DNA from: an uncultured Trueperaceae bacterium
GTDB taxonomy: Bacteria > Deinococcota > Deinococci > Deinococcales > Trueperaceae
Direction: 5' to 3'
Length of the DNA stretch: 64,000 nucleotides
Assembly (NCBI GenBank): GCA_937873495.1
Contig: CALMXZ010000010.1
Span: forward strand, 124,001-188,000
Notes under the pieces: model-generated
Told to the model about the DNA's origin: nothing
Database searches by the model: none
Seen by the model: only the letters and a program-made list of their open reading frames with translations
Part shown: in pieces, positions 50,119-59,113 of the stretch
Layout of the letters: every line of letters begins with the position of its first letter
How positions within the stretch are numbered: position 1 is the stretch's first letter
Made by a program: the position numbers and the translations under genes

Positions 50119-52479
50119 TCACTTCGAGTAGGTGACCGTCACCGTGCCTTGCGAGGCCCAGTCGTACCAGAGCATCACCTTCTCCGGCAGGTCTCGCGCG
50201 CCGGGAGGGGGGCCGTCCAAGAAGGCCATGCTGGTGTAGACCGCTACCAAGTACTCGTTGCCTGCCTCCCTGGTGGCGAAGCCGGCCACGGCGTAGAAGG
50301 TGGGATCGTCGTCGTGCCGCCAGTCGCATACCCCCTTGTACGACCAGATCCTGGCGTTCGGGTCGGTCAGGTCGATCTCCCACGTGTAGGAGGTGTTGGC
50401 GTAGAGGTAGGCGTTCGGGTTGTCCGGGTGACCCACGCCGCCGAAGCCCGCGAAGTTCACGCTGTACTTCTTGGCCCCGGTCTCTTTGGGTATGTGCAGG
50501 AACATGGTGGCGCAGCTCGCACTCATCCCGTCCTTGAACTCCCCGGCCGGAGTGGAGCCGTAACGCACCTCGAGCCGGGCGTCGATCTCGCGGTCGAAGC
50601 CCTTGAGTTCAGCGGCCAACCTGGCGATGGGCGGTTGATCGGCCGGGATGGTCGTGGTGCCGGGCTCCACCGCGTACACCGCTACCGACACGCCGTCCTT
50701 CTGGTCGTCCGTGATGGTGTGGGGAGCCCTGACCGTGTACCAGACGCTGGAGTAGCTCGTGTCGATGGTCGTGCCCTTCTTCGGGCCGTCCGTGAGTTCG
50801 CCGTAAGCGCCGGAGGTCGACCAGCGGTACATGAAGTTGCCGGTCACCGGCCCGCGGGTCGAGACGCTCAGCTCGACTTGCGGGTGGGCCTTCGTGAAGT
50901 AGGCGAGCTCCGGGTTCAGGGCGAACAGGGTCGGCGACGCCGTGGCCGTCCACGACACGGCGGGAAGGGCGTCGTTAAGGTCCTTGATGATCGCCCCGAC
51001 GTCGCCGGCGCCGAGGGCTAACTGCACGGCGGCGGCGATGCCGCAGGCGGAGGCTCGCGACTTCATGCGTGCTTCCATGGCCTCGAAGCTCGCCTTGTTC
51101 TTCTCGCTCTCGATCATGGCCTCGACCATGGTCTCGAAGAAGTCCAGCCGGTAACGGTTGTTGGTCGCCAACTCGGTGAGGACGATCTTGACGGCTTCGG
51201 CGTAGCCGCCTCCCGCCCCGAGAAAGACGCCGAGGCCGGCAAGGTGCGTGTCGTTGATGGCCTTGAACCGTTGCCGCAGCTTGCCGAGCTTGCTCGCGTC
51301 GATGTGGCCGACGCCGCCGAAGGCGAAGTTCTCCATGACGGGTAGGGCGATGTCGTACATGAACAGCTCCAGTGCCTTGTCGCCGATCATCTCGTTCCAC
51401 TTGCCCCGCTCGGAGGCGAACCTGGGGTCGTCGTAGAGGGGCGGGCGGGTCACGGCGTCGAGGGACGGACCGAGCAGCACGAGCTCGTAGTACGTGCGTA
51501 GACCGTCGTGGAGCGTGAGCTGCAGGCCGTCGCTCACCACGGGAGACCACGGCGACTCGCCCTTGACTATGTCGGTGAGCGCCTGGAAAACGCCGAGCGA
51601 GCCGGTGGACGGCACGTCGATGGAGGCCGTCAGCACCGGGGGAGACAGGACCTGGTCGTTGCCGCCGTCGTCTTGGTAACCGACCTGGTAGGCCAGCAGC
51701 GCCGCGGGTCGGCGGAAGTTGTTCTGCGCGGCCACCCCGGTGCCCAAGGGGTTGTGGATGACGGAGACGCCGGACTGGACCGTTCCGGCGCCGGGTTCGA
51801 TCACGATGTTGCTCGCCCCGGACGCCTGGGGCGTGAGCAGGGCCGCGGGCGAGAAGGTGGCGGCGTTCGCCAGGTCCGGCAGATCGTTGGGGGAGAGCGC
51901 CATCGGTCTCGGCCCCATCACGCTCTGCCAGGCGAGGTCGAGGGCCTCGGCCACCGTCGCATCGTCGTCGGTCAGCGGCAGGCCGCCCGCGGCGAACGCA
52001 ACCGAGAGCGTGGCCTCGATGTCGCCGATCGCCTCGTCGCTCTGGACGAGGTCCCACAACTTGGCTTGCGCGTCCGTGGGCAGGACGAAGCCGCCCAACG
52101 TGTAGTAGAGGAGGACCGCGGCGCTCGAGCGGCTGCTGACTTCCAGGGTGGTAGCCGCCGCCCCGCTCGCCACGGCGGAGAGCACCAAGGCGCCCGCCCC
52201 GTCCAGGACGTCTATCTCGGTCGGTGCGTCCCCGATCACCTGCGCCGTGAAGGTGCCGTCGGCTGCGACCGCGAACGAGCCGAGGCCCGTCACGGCCTTG
52301 AGGGAGCCGAGCGAGACGGTGGTCCCGGTGGGCAGGACGACCTTGCCGCTCACTTCCTTGGCGCCTCCAGGCGTGGGCGGTGTGACCTTCCCGCCGCAAC
52401 CGACGAGCACGCTAAGGAGGAGGATCGACGACGCCAGCGAGCGGGCCAGGGAGGGCGACGCGCTACGAGTTCGGTTCAT
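50119..52479 (-). CDS. Large lipoprotein, unknown function
   Basis: The 786-residue protein has a signal peptide with lipobox (SSILLLSVLVGCGG), so it should be lipid-anchored at the cell surface. An early domain (about 40-110; VSGKVVLPTGTTVSLGSLK) resembles carboxypeptidase-regulatory-like beta domains. The middle is mostly helical (AMIESEKNKASFEAMEARM) and the last third is beta-rich with repeated aromatic motifs (YTWEIDLTD, WSYKGVCDWRHDDDP). I recognise no catalytic motif. TAACCT 7 nt before the ATG supports the start. Confidence 0.75.
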   Translation of the reverse strand: MNRTRSASPSLARSLASSILLLSVLVGCGGKVTPPTPGGAKEVSGKVVLPTGTTVSLGSLKAVTGLGSFAVAADGTFTAQVIGDAPTEIDVLDGAGALVLSAVASGAAATTLEVSSRSSAAVLLYYTLGGFVLPTDAQAKLWDLVQSDEAIGDIEATLSVAFAAGGLPLTDDDATVAEALDLAWQSVMGPRPMALSPNDLPDLANAATFSPAALLTPQASGASNIVIEPGAGTVQSGVSVIHNPLGTGVAAQNNFRRPAALLAYQVGYQDDGGNDQVLSPPVLTASIDVPSTGSLGVFQALTDIVKGESPWSPVVSDGLQLTLHDGLRTYYELVLLGPSLDAVTRPPLYDDPRFASERGKWNEMIGDKALELFMYDIALPVMENFAFGGVGHIDASKLGKLRQRFKAINDTHLAGLGVFLGAGGGYAEAVKIVLTELATNNRYRLDFFETMVEAMIESEKNKASFEAMEARMKSRASACGIAAAVQLALGAGDVGAIIKDLNDALPAVSWTATASPTLFALNPELAYFTKAHPQVELSVSTRGPVTGNFMYRWSTSGAYGELTDGPKKGTTIDTSYSSVWYTVRAPHTITDDQKDGVSVAVYAVEPGTTTIPADQPPIARLAAELKGFDREIDARLEVRYGSTPAGEFKDGMSASCATMFLHIPKETGAKKYSVNFAGFGGVGHPDNPNAYLYANTSYTWEIDLTDPNARIWSYKGVCDWRHDDDPTFYAVAGFATREAGNEYLVAVYTSMAFLDGPPPGARDLPEKVMLWYDWASQGTVTVTYSK

Positions 52480-52486
52480 GCCCGGA

Positions 52487-52492
52487 AGGTTA
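52487..52492 (-). promoter_or_regulatory. Leaderless -10 box of the large lipoprotein
   Basis: On the minus strand TAACCT lies 7 nt before the ATG at 52479. Confidence 0.5.
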
Positions 52493-52546
52493 GAACCGCC
52501 CCTATTAGAGATCGCTTAACGGCCGGACCCGGCGCCCGGGGCGATG

Positions 52547-53062
52547 TCAGCCGACCTCGGCGAGCCGCTCCTCGAGCCGGTCCCAGGTCTCGGCGATGCC
52601 CTGCAGCATCCCCATGTCCATGACGGTACCGAGGGCCTCCGCCGACGCGTAGGTCGAGCGGCTGACGAGCTTGGTCTTGCCACCGAGGTCAAGGAACTCC
52701 ATGACGACCTCCGTTACGGGCAGGTCGGGGTTGACGGTGCCGTCGGCGTCGCAGAAGTAGTCCGTGTAGGCGAGGCGGGTCGGCTCGTCGATCTCGCGGT
52801 AGACGGCCTTGCCCCACGCTTCCATGCCGTAGTAGTCGCCCATCTTCTCGTCCACGCACTTCATGCAGTAGTGCCACGTGCCGCCGGGCGTGAAGTCGAC
52901 CGTGCACACGGGCACGTCCCAGCCGCGCGGACCCCAGAACCGCTTGATGTGCTCCGGGTACTTGAACATCTCGAACACCAACGCGCGGGGCGCGTCGAAG
53001 ACTCGCTCCAGCACCAGCACGGTGTCGCCCTCGACTCGGTGGGTCGTCTTGCCTTCTGCCAT
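52547..53062 (-). CDS. SRPBCC/AHSA1-domain protein
   Basis: The 171-residue protein has the Aha1/SRPBCC fold start TVLVLERVFDAPRALVFEMF, then KRFWGPRGW and a C-terminal GMLQGIAETWDRLEERL helix. Such proteins bind small hydrophobic ligands in a helix-grip pocket. AGGAGG lies 7 nt before the ATG at 53062; a TTG two codons upstream would crowd that site. It is 19 bp after the ArsR-type gene and forms the common ArsR/SRPBCC pair. Confidence 0.9.
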   Translation of the reverse strand: MAEGKTTHRVEGDTVLVLERVFDAPRALVFEMFKYPEHIKRFWGPRGWDVPVCTVDFTPGGTWHYCMKCVDEKMGDYYGMEAWGKAVYREIDEPTRLAYTDYFCDADGTVNPDLPVTEVVMEFLDLGGKTKLVSRSTYASAEALGTVMDMGMLQGIAETWDRLEERLAEVG

Positions 53063-53081
53063 GCGCAATCCTCCTTGGCGG

Positions 53082-53405
53082 TCAGCCGCCCGGCTGCTTG
53101 TCCTGGAGCTTCTCGAGGTAGGCGGCCAGGTTGTCCAACCTCGTCTCCATCGTCCTTCGGAAGGTGCTCAGCCACTCGTCCAGCTCCTCGAACGGCTCGC
53201 GCTTGAGACCGTAGATCCGACGGTTGGCCTCCGGCTTCGCCTCGAGGAGGCCGGAGTTGGCCAACACCTTGAGGTGCTTCGAGGTCTGGGGCTGCCGGAG
53301 CTCGAGCCGGTCGGCTATCTCCCCGACCGCCAGCGGACCCTCCCGCAGGAGCTCGACGATGCGCATGCGGTTCGGTTCGGCCAGGGCGTTGAAGGTAGTG
53401 TGCAT
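53082..53405 (-). CDS. ArsR-family transcriptional regulator
   Basis: The 107-residue winged-helix protein has NALAEPNRMRIVELLREGPL, recognition helix RQPQTSKHLKVLANSGLLEA and wing NRRIYGLK, the usual ArsR layout. No Cys metal site is visible, so it belongs to the group coupled to SRPBCC proteins rather than metal sensors. It is probably autoregulated through the inverted repeat upstream. Confidence 0.92.
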   Translation of the reverse strand: MHTTFNALAEPNRMRIVELLREGPLAVGEIADRLELRQPQTSKHLKVLANSGLLEAKPEANRRIYGLKREPFEELDEWLSTFRRTMETRLDNLAAYLEKLQDKQPGG

Positions 53406-53460
53406 GGCGGTCTCGCGCTTCGTCCTGCTCGTGCCGGTGGGTGCCGGCCCTTCCCGCCCG

Positions 53461-53490
53461 ACGATAACGCCATGAGTATATTCCTGTCAA
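53461..53490 (-). promoter_or_regulatory. Promoter of the arsR-SRPBCC pair
   Basis: On the minus strand TTGACA (53490-53485) is followed by an 18-nt spacer and TATCGT (53466-53461). Confidence 0.5.
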
Positions 53491-53499
53491 GGCATATAC
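53476..53499. promoter_or_regulatory. Inverted repeat at the arsR promoter
   Basis: GTATAT (53476-53481) and ATATAC (53494-53499) are inverted with a 12-bp spacer and bracket the -35 box, a fitting site for ArsR autorepression. Confidence 0.5.
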
Positions 53500-53585
53500 G
53501 GGATGCCCGACGGCCGACCTGCCTTCGACCGCGTTCGTACCTGAGTCATGGTCCCGCGGCCGGCGAGGATGGCATCCTGGTCGGC

Positions 53586-53915
53586 GTGCCCATAGACCGC
53601 TTCGACCTCGCCGCCTGCTTCGCACCCGACCCCTCCGGTCCGAGCCGACGGTTGCTCGTCAAGGAACCCGGCCTGACCATGCTCCACCTCACCATGGCGC
53701 CCGGCCAGGCCATGCCCGTCCACAACCACCCCGGCTGCAACGTCGCCATCCAAGGCCTGGAGGGCGAAGCCACCGTGTGGCTCGACGGCGAGGAGCACGC
53801 GCTCCGAGCGCAGGAGCTCGTCCGCTTCTCGGGGGAGCGCATGGTGAGCCCGCGCAACACGTCGGGCGCGCCGGCCGCCGTGCTCATCACGTTGGCGACG
53901 TTGCCGGGGGCCTGA
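53586..53915 (+). CDS. Small cupin-domain protein
   Basis: A single cupin barrel of 109 residues with first-motif His pair PVHNHPGCN, then GEATVWLDGEEHAL and a late GERMVSPRNTSG strand where the second-motif His is not conserved. Function unknown. The GTG at 53586 gives a normal cupin N-terminus. A longer frame from 53472 would begin inside the arsR regulatory repeat and is less likely. Confidence 0.75.
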   Translation: MPIDRFDLAACFAPDPSGPSRRLLVKEPGLTMLHLTMAPGQAMPVHNHPGCNVAIQGLEGEATVWLDGEEHALRAQELVRFSGERMVSPRNTSGAPAAVLITLATLPGA

Positions 53916-54091
53916 GGCCGCCGGCGGTAGCGGTACCAGGCTCGTCCACTCCACGACCCCGCCGGCTCGGGGGAGACCGGCTGGTGGGCGGCCCGGTGAA
54001 AGACCACCCCCAACGGCTACGTGCACCTCATCCGAACGTAGGATGCGAGCCCGACCCTGCCCGGCCTAACCTCGGGGCAAGGAGGCGAAAG

Positions 54092-54532
54092 ATGACCTAC
54101 ACGGATGATCCCCATGACCGGCCGACCAACGCTGGCGCACCCCTGCCCGACCCCGCCAAGGCGCTGGACGACGCGGTGGGGCGGAGCGCCGCTGCCGCCG
54201 ATGCGGCCGCTGCGGCGGGAGCCGCGGCTGCTGCGAACGCCGCCGCTGCGAGCGCGGCTCAGGGCGCCGCCAACCGGGCCGACAAGCACGGCCGCACCTT
54301 CACCGAGGAGTTCCGCCTGTCGGGCGAGGCCGTGGTGGCCAAGGTGAAGGAGCTCGTGCGCGAGGGCAACGTCAGGCGCATAGCCATCAAGAACGACGAC
54401 GGCAAGGTCCTCATCGAGATCCCACTCACCATCGGCGTCATCGGCACCGTGCTGCTGCCCGTCTGGGCGGCCGTCGGCGCCATCGCGGCGATGGTCGCGA
54501 ACCTCACCATCACCGTCGAGCGCAGCGCCTGA
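54092..54532 (+). CDS. DUF4342-domain protein
   Basis: The 146-residue protein has an Ala-rich N-terminal half (residues ~34-62 nearly all Ala/Gly/Ser/Asn), then a DUF4342-like domain: FTEEFRLSGEAVVAKVKEL, RRIAIKNDDGKVLIEIPLT and a hydrophobic end GVIGTVLLPVWAAVGAIAAM. The C-terminus probably associates with the membrane. AGGAGG 7 nt before the ATG fixes the start. Function of the family is unknown. Confidence 0.85.
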   Translation: MTYTDDPHDRPTNAGAPLPDPAKALDDAVGRSAAAADAAAAAGAAAAANAAAASAAQGAANRADKHGRTFTEEFRLSGEAVVAKVKELVREGNVRRIAIKNDDGKVLIEIPLTIGVIGTVLLPVWAAVGAIAAMVANLTITVERSA

Positions 54533-54569
54533 ACCGGCCAGTCGACCCAGGCGGTCGACGCGTGCGCGA

Positions 54570-54605
54570 GGCTGGGCCGCGCCGAAGCAACGGCGCGGCC
54601 CAGCC
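54570..54605. terminator. Strong hairpin after the DUF4342 gene
   Basis: Perfect 15-bp arms (54570-54584 and 54591-54605) enclose a 6-nt loop, 37 bp after the stop. The stem is very GC-rich and lacks a U tract; it is the likely transcription end. Confidence 0.65.
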
Positions 54606-54743
54606 GCATGGAGGCGGCTTGCCTGTCGGCAGGCGCGCGGCACCCCAGAATGCGAGATCGTCCAAGGTGAGGCGGCGGCTCCCCGTCCGGTCGGTCGGCG
54701 GGTCCCGCCCCCGACTGTGACGGAAGCGTAAGAACCGCCCGCC

Positions 54744-54749
54744 TACACT
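54744..54749 (+). promoter_or_regulatory. Leaderless -10 box of the GGDEF-STAND gene
   Basis: TACACT lies 7 nt before the ATG at 54757. Confidence 0.5.
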
Positions 54750-54756
54750 GGTAGGC

Positions 54757-57700
54757 ATGACGCCGGAGTACCAGCGCGACGACCTGACCGGCGCCTTGGC
54801 CCGTGCCCATCTGGCCGGCGCCCTCGAACGCCTTGCCGCCGAACACGCCGCCACTGGCGCGCATCACGCGCTCGCGGTCCTCGACCTCGACCATCTGAAA
54901 GCCCTCAACGACGTCTACGGCCACGCGACGGGCGACGCCGCGTTGCGGGCGGTGGCGGAACGGACCCTGCGCGTCCTGCGCGGTGGCGACCTGCTGTTCC
55001 GTTACGGTGGCGACGAGTTCGTCGTGCTCCTGCCCAACACGAACCGCGCGGAAGCGGAGACGGTCCTGCGCCGGGTCAACGAACAGGTCACCGGCGACCC
55101 CGTCGCCGGCGCGGCGTGGGTGACGATCGGCATCAGTATCGGAGCCGCCGCGAGCGACGAGACCGGAGGTCCTGACGGCCTCTTCGAACGCGCCGACGAG
55201 CGCGTGCGAAGCGCGAAGCGCGCCGGCCGCAACCGCGTCGTCATCGACGACTCGCAGCGCGCGACCGCCCGGTTCGAGCTCGCCGAGGCCCGCATCCTCG
55301 GTCGCGACGCGCAGCTCGCGACCCTCGACGCCTTCCTGACGGGCACCGACGGCGGGCAGCGCGTCTTGCGCGTCGCTGCGCAGCGGGGGGCAGGCGTGAC
55401 GCGCTTCCTCGCCGAAGCGGGGGTGCGGGCTCGCCACGCCGGTCTCGTCGTGAGAGTCCTCGCGGGCGACCCGGCGGACACCAGCGTCCACCTCCGGGCG
55501 CTTGCGAGCGCCTACGCCAGCGGGAGCCGGCCTGGCGACGCCCTCGAGGACGACATCCGTGAGCGCCTCCGCAACGACGCCGAGGCGCATGGGCTCCTGC
55601 TCGTGGCAACGGGCGCGCGGTGGCTCGATCCGGCCAGCGCCGGCCTGGTGGCGGAGAGCCTGCGGCGCGGCGGCACCAAGCTCGTCGAGGTCGTGTTCGA
55701 CGGCGAGGCCTCGGCGTTCGGCGCCGACGGCCGCCTAGAGCTCGGGCCGCTCTCAGAAGCGGACGTGGCGAACTGGCTCGGCGCTGCCCTTGGCGCGAGG
55801 ATCGCGGACCGGACGGCTTCCGAGCTGGCACGTGCCGGGGGCGGCTTGCCGGGCCGCATCGCTCCCCTGGTCCTCGATCTCCTGAGCGCCGGGGTCTTGC
55901 GTCGCGGCGACACGGACTGGCATGCCGACCCTGCCAGGCTCCGCGAGCGCCTCGCTGGGCTTCGGGAAGCACAGACACCCAAGGAGGCGCGTGGCCGGGC
56001 CCAGCTGGAGCTGCCACGCTGGGAGGCGCCGCTCGTCGGTCGAGCGCGGTGGCTCGCCGCGACGGCGCCGCTGGTGCGCGACCAGCCGCTGGTCACCCTC
56101 GTGGGGCACGGCGGCTCCGGCAAGACGAGGCTGGCTGCCCAGCTGGCGCTCGACCTCGCCGCCGAACGGGAGCCGGACGCGCCGGACGGCACCTACTGGG
56201 TGGACCTGCGGGCGGTCGACTCGGCCGCGCGGCTGCCGGCCGCCATCGCCGAGACGCTCGACCTCCTGCGCGTCGACGACGTGGAGGCGCTCGCCGAACG
56301 CCTGGGCGGGGCGCGCATGCGGCTCGTGCTCGACAACGCCGACGCGCTGGCCGACGAAGCCGGCGTGCTCTCGCGCCTGCTGCGGCGCTCACCCGGCCTG
56401 CGGCTCCTCGTGACCGCGCGCAGGCCGCTGCGCATCGTGGGTGAGCGCGCCATCGAGGTGCCGGAGCTGGCGGACACGGCGGCGCAGGAGCTCTTCAGGC
56501 AGGGCATGCGGCGTGTCGGGGCGGACGACCCGACCGACGACCAGCTCGCCGAGCTGGCCGCGGCCGTCGGGCGCGACCCCCTCGCCATCGAGCTTGCCGC
56601 GGCCTGGACGCGCCTACTGTCGCCCGCCGAGCTGCTCGACGCGCTCGAGCAGCGCCCGGGCTTCCTGGCGAACACCCCCGATGGGAAGCCGCAGCCGCTC
56701 ACCGAGCGGTTCATAGACGCCACCCGCGGGCTCATGAGCAGCGCCGAGCGGCAGGCCCTCGGGACGCTGGCCCTCGTCCCGGGCGGCTTCCTGGCGGAGG
56801 ACGGCCGGGCGGCCTCCGGTGCCTCCTCCTTCTTCCTGCTCGCCCTGCTCGAGCGCTCGCTCGTGCGCCGCGAGGGCGAACGCTACACGGTCCACGCCGT
56901 CATCGCCGAGCGCTTCAGGGCCGGGCTCGAGGACGAGGCGACCGCGCGCGACGCGGTGGCACGCGCGTACTCGGAGGTCGCGCGGCGACTCAACCGCCTC
57001 CCGAGCGCCGAGCGCACGGCCCGCGGCTTCAAGCGCGTGGATTCCGAGAGGGCGAACCTGGAGTGGTCCTTCGCGTGGCTGGCTTCCCGCGCGGACGCGC
57101 AGGCCGCGTGGCCCCTCGCGGAGCTCCTGCGCGGCTACTTCGACGTGCGCGGCTACTACCGGCAGGGGGCCGAGCTGTTCCAGCGCCTCGTGCCGACGTT
57201 GGCGGGCTGCGACGACGCGGAGCTCCTCGGCTGGGCGCTCGAGTCCGTCGCCCTCTACCTCATGCGGCAGGAGGAGTTGGCGAAGGCCACGGACAAGATC
57301 CGTGAGGCCATAACGCTGCTCGAGGCCGGCGGTCGCACGCGCACGCTGAGCATGGCCCTGAACACCGCCGGCATCGTGGCGAGCCACGAGGATCGCGTGG
57401 ACGACGCGCTCGGCTACCTACTGGCCGCTGCCGAGATGCGCGCCGCCATGGGCGACGGGTTCGGCGAGGCGCAGTCGCGCGGCAACGTCGCCTTCCTGCT
57501 GGCGGGAACGGAGCGCTACGAGGAGGCGTTCCACGCCCTCGAAGCGGCGGCCGAGCGTTACCGCGAGGTCGGTCACGAGAGCGGTCTGGCGCTGGCGCTG
57601 GCGGGGATGGGGAGGCTGGCCAGCGAGCACGGGTTGCGACCGCACGCCGAGGCCCTTGCCCTCGTCAAGGAGGCGCAAGCCAAGGCCGAGCGGCTCGGCT

Positions 57701-57909
57701 TCGCCCACGGGGCGCGGATCGGTGCCACGGACGCGGCGAACATCCTCCTGCGGCTCCGGCGCCACGAGGAAGCCGTCGCGGCGCTCGAGCGCGCCTGCCA
57801 TTGGGCGCGCATCGAGGAGAACGAGGCGGCCGGGCGGAGCCTGCGCGAGCAGTTGGAGCGGGCGCGTGCCGAGGCCGGGCTCGCCGAGCGAGAGGGGCTG
57901 CTGCTCTAG
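54757..57909 (+). CDS. GGDEF-STAND ATPase-TPR fusion protein
   Basis: A 1050-residue protein. Residues ~5-168 form a diguanylate cyclase domain with intact GGDEF (about 83-87) and an I-site RGGD five residues before it. Residues ~180-420 look like a degenerate ATPase (GRDAQLATLDAFL start, no clear P-loop). Residues ~430-660 are an NB-ARC/STAND-like ATPase with P-loop GHGGSGKTR near 450, LVLDNADAL Walker B and LLVTARRP sensor. A winged-helix-like stretch and TPR-like helices (about 770-1040) complete it. No transmembrane helix is seen, so it acts in the cytoplasm. The order suggests that TPR/STAND sensing controls c-di-GMP synthesis. It overlaps the convergent PLP-enzyme gene by 4 bp. Confidence 0.87.
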   Translation: MTPEYQRDDLTGALARAHLAGALERLAAEHAATGAHHALAVLDLDHLKALNDVYGHATGDAALRAVAERTLRVLRGGDLLFRYGGDEFVVLLPNTNRAEAETVLRRVNEQVTGDPVAGAAWVTIGISIGAAASDETGGPDGLFERADERVRSAKRAGRNRVVIDDSQRATARFELAEARILGRDAQLATLDAFLTGTDGGQRVLRVAAQRGAGVTRFLAEAGVRARHAGLVVRVLAGDPADTSVHLRALASAYASGSRPGDALEDDIRERLRNDAEAHGLLLVATGARWLDPASAGLVAESLRRGGTKLVEVVFDGEASAFGADGRLELGPLSEADVANWLGAALGARIADRTASELARAGGGLPGRIAPLVLDLLSAGVLRRGDTDWHADPARLRERLAGLREAQTPKEARGRAQLELPRWEAPLVGRARWLAATAPLVRDQPLVTLVGHGGSGKTRLAAQLALDLAAEREPDAPDGTYWVDLRAVDSAARLPAAIAETLDLLRVDDVEALAERLGGARMRLVLDNADALADEAGVLSRLLRRSPGLRLLVTARRPLRIVGERAIEVPELADTAAQELFRQGMRRVGADDPTDDQLAELAAAVGRDPLAIELAAAWTRLLSPAELLDALEQRPGFLANTPDGKPQPLTERFIDATRGLMSSAERQALGTLALVPGGFLAEDGRAASGASSFFLLALLERSLVRREGERYTVHAVIAERFRAGLEDEATARDAVARAYSEVARRLNRLPSAERTARGFKRVDSERANLEWSFAWLASRADAQAAWPLAELLRGYFDVRGYYRQGAELFQRLVPTLAGCDDAELLGWALESVALYLMRQEELAKATDKIREAITLLEAGGRTRTLSMALNTAGIVASHEDRVDDALGYLLAAAEMRAAMGDGFGEAQSRGNVAFLLAGTERYEEAFHALEAAAERYREVGHESGLALALAGMGRLASEHGLRPHAEALALVKEAQAKAERLGFAHGARIGATDAANILLRLRRHEEAVAALERACHWARIEENEAAGRSLREQLERARAEAGLAEREGLLL

Positions 57910-59108
57910 GCGCCGCCCGCCACGCGCGTGGCGGGCGCCAGCGCCTCCAGGACGTCGGCTACGAGGTCAGCGGCCGCCTCGACCCCGATGGACAGGCGCA
58001 CCAGGCCCTCCGTGACGCCTTCCGCCTCGAGCATCTCCTTGGGCAGGTGCCCGTGGGTCGTCGACGCCGGATGGCAGGCGAGCGAGGCGACGTCGCCAAG
58101 CGACACGGCGTTCTCGAACAGCTTCAGCGAGTCGAGGAACGCCGCCGCGGCCCGCCGCCCGCCCTCGAGCTCGACCGACACCATGCCCCCGAAGTCGCTC
58201 ATCTGCCGCGCGGCCACCGCGAAGCCCGGGTGGTCGGCGAAGCCGGGGTAGTGGACGGCCAGGACGCCGGGTCGGTCGCGCAGGGCCTCGGCGACGGCGC
58301 GCGCGTTGCGGCAGTGCGCCTCCATGCGCAGGTGCAGCGTGCGCATGCCGCGTAGCAGCATGTACGCCGCGTGCGGGTCGAGGGTGGCGCCGAGCTGCCT
58401 CAGGCCCAGACCGCGCACTTCCAGCATGTGCTCGGCGCTCCCGATGACGACGCCGCCGAGCAGGTCGCCGTGGCCGCCAAGGTACTTGGTGGCCGAGTGG
58501 ACGACGATGTCGATGCCGTGCTCGATGGGCCGCGTCAGGTAGGGCGTGGCGAACGTGTTGTCCGCGACGCTGACGAGCCCGGCCTCCCGCGCCACCCTGG
58601 CGATGAGGTCGAGGTCGTGGACGCGCAGGTTCGGGTTGGTGGGCGTCTCGACGTAGAGCATGCGCGTCCTCGGCCCTACCGCTCCTGCCAGCTCCTCGTC
58701 GGCCACCGCCCGCGTCGCGACGCCGAAGCGGCTGAGCAGGTCCTCCAACAGGCTGCGGGTGCCGCCGTACAAGGGTCCGAGGATGACGACCTCGTCGCCC
58801 GCACGCAGGAGGCTCATGAGCACGGCGGAGATGGCCCCCATGCCTGAGGCGAAGGCCACGGCCGCCTCCCCGCCCTCGAGAGCCGCCGCCTTCGCCTCGA
58901 CGGCGCCGACCGTCGGGTTGCCGACGCGCGAGTAGGCGTTGCCCGCCACCTCGCCCGAGAAGATGGCGGCGCCCCGCTCCGTGCTCCCCAGCACGAACGT
59001 GCTCGTCTGGTAGATGGGCGTCGTATGCGCCATGGTCGTCTCGTCGTGCCCCTGCCCGGCGCGCACGGCGCGCGTGGCGAAGGCCTCGCCTGCGGTCGTC
59101 CTTGTCAT
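57906..59108 (-). CDS. Cys/Met-metabolism PLP enzyme (gamma-lyase/synthase type)
   Basis: The 400-residue enzyme has PLP-binding Lys in HSATKYLGGHGD, with IYQTSTFVLGS, YSRVGNPTVGAVEAK, ASGMGAISAVL and YVETPTNPNL. These belong to the cystathionine gamma-synthase/methionine gamma-lyase class. Which activity it has cannot be decided without the substrate-site residues; no thiol-pathway gene is adjacent. TAGACT 5 nt before the ATG supports the start. Confidence 0.9.
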   Translation of the reverse strand: MTRTTAGEAFATRAVRAGQGHDETTMAHTTPIYQTSTFVLGSTERGAAIFSGEVAGNAYSRVGNPTVGAVEAKAAALEGGEAAVAFASGMGAISAVLMSLLRAGDEVVILGPLYGGTRSLLEDLLSRFGVATRAVADEELAGAVGPRTRMLYVETPTNPNLRVHDLDLIARVAREAGLVSVADNTFATPYLTRPIEHGIDIVVHSATKYLGGHGDLLGGVVIGSAEHMLEVRGLGLRQLGATLDPHAAYMLLRGMRTLHLRMEAHCRNARAVAEALRDRPGVLAVHYPGFADHPGFAVAARQMSDFGGMVSVELEGGRRAAAAFLDSLKLFENAVSLGDVASLACHPASTTHGHLPKEMLEAEGVTEGLVRLSIGVEAAADLVADVLEALAPATRVAGGA

Positions 59109-59113
59109 GGCCT

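Noticed and set aside
53472-53915. Longer cupin ORF starting at ATG 53472
   Set aside because: The added N-terminal residues do not fit the cupin fold, and the region carries the arsR promoter and inverted repeat.
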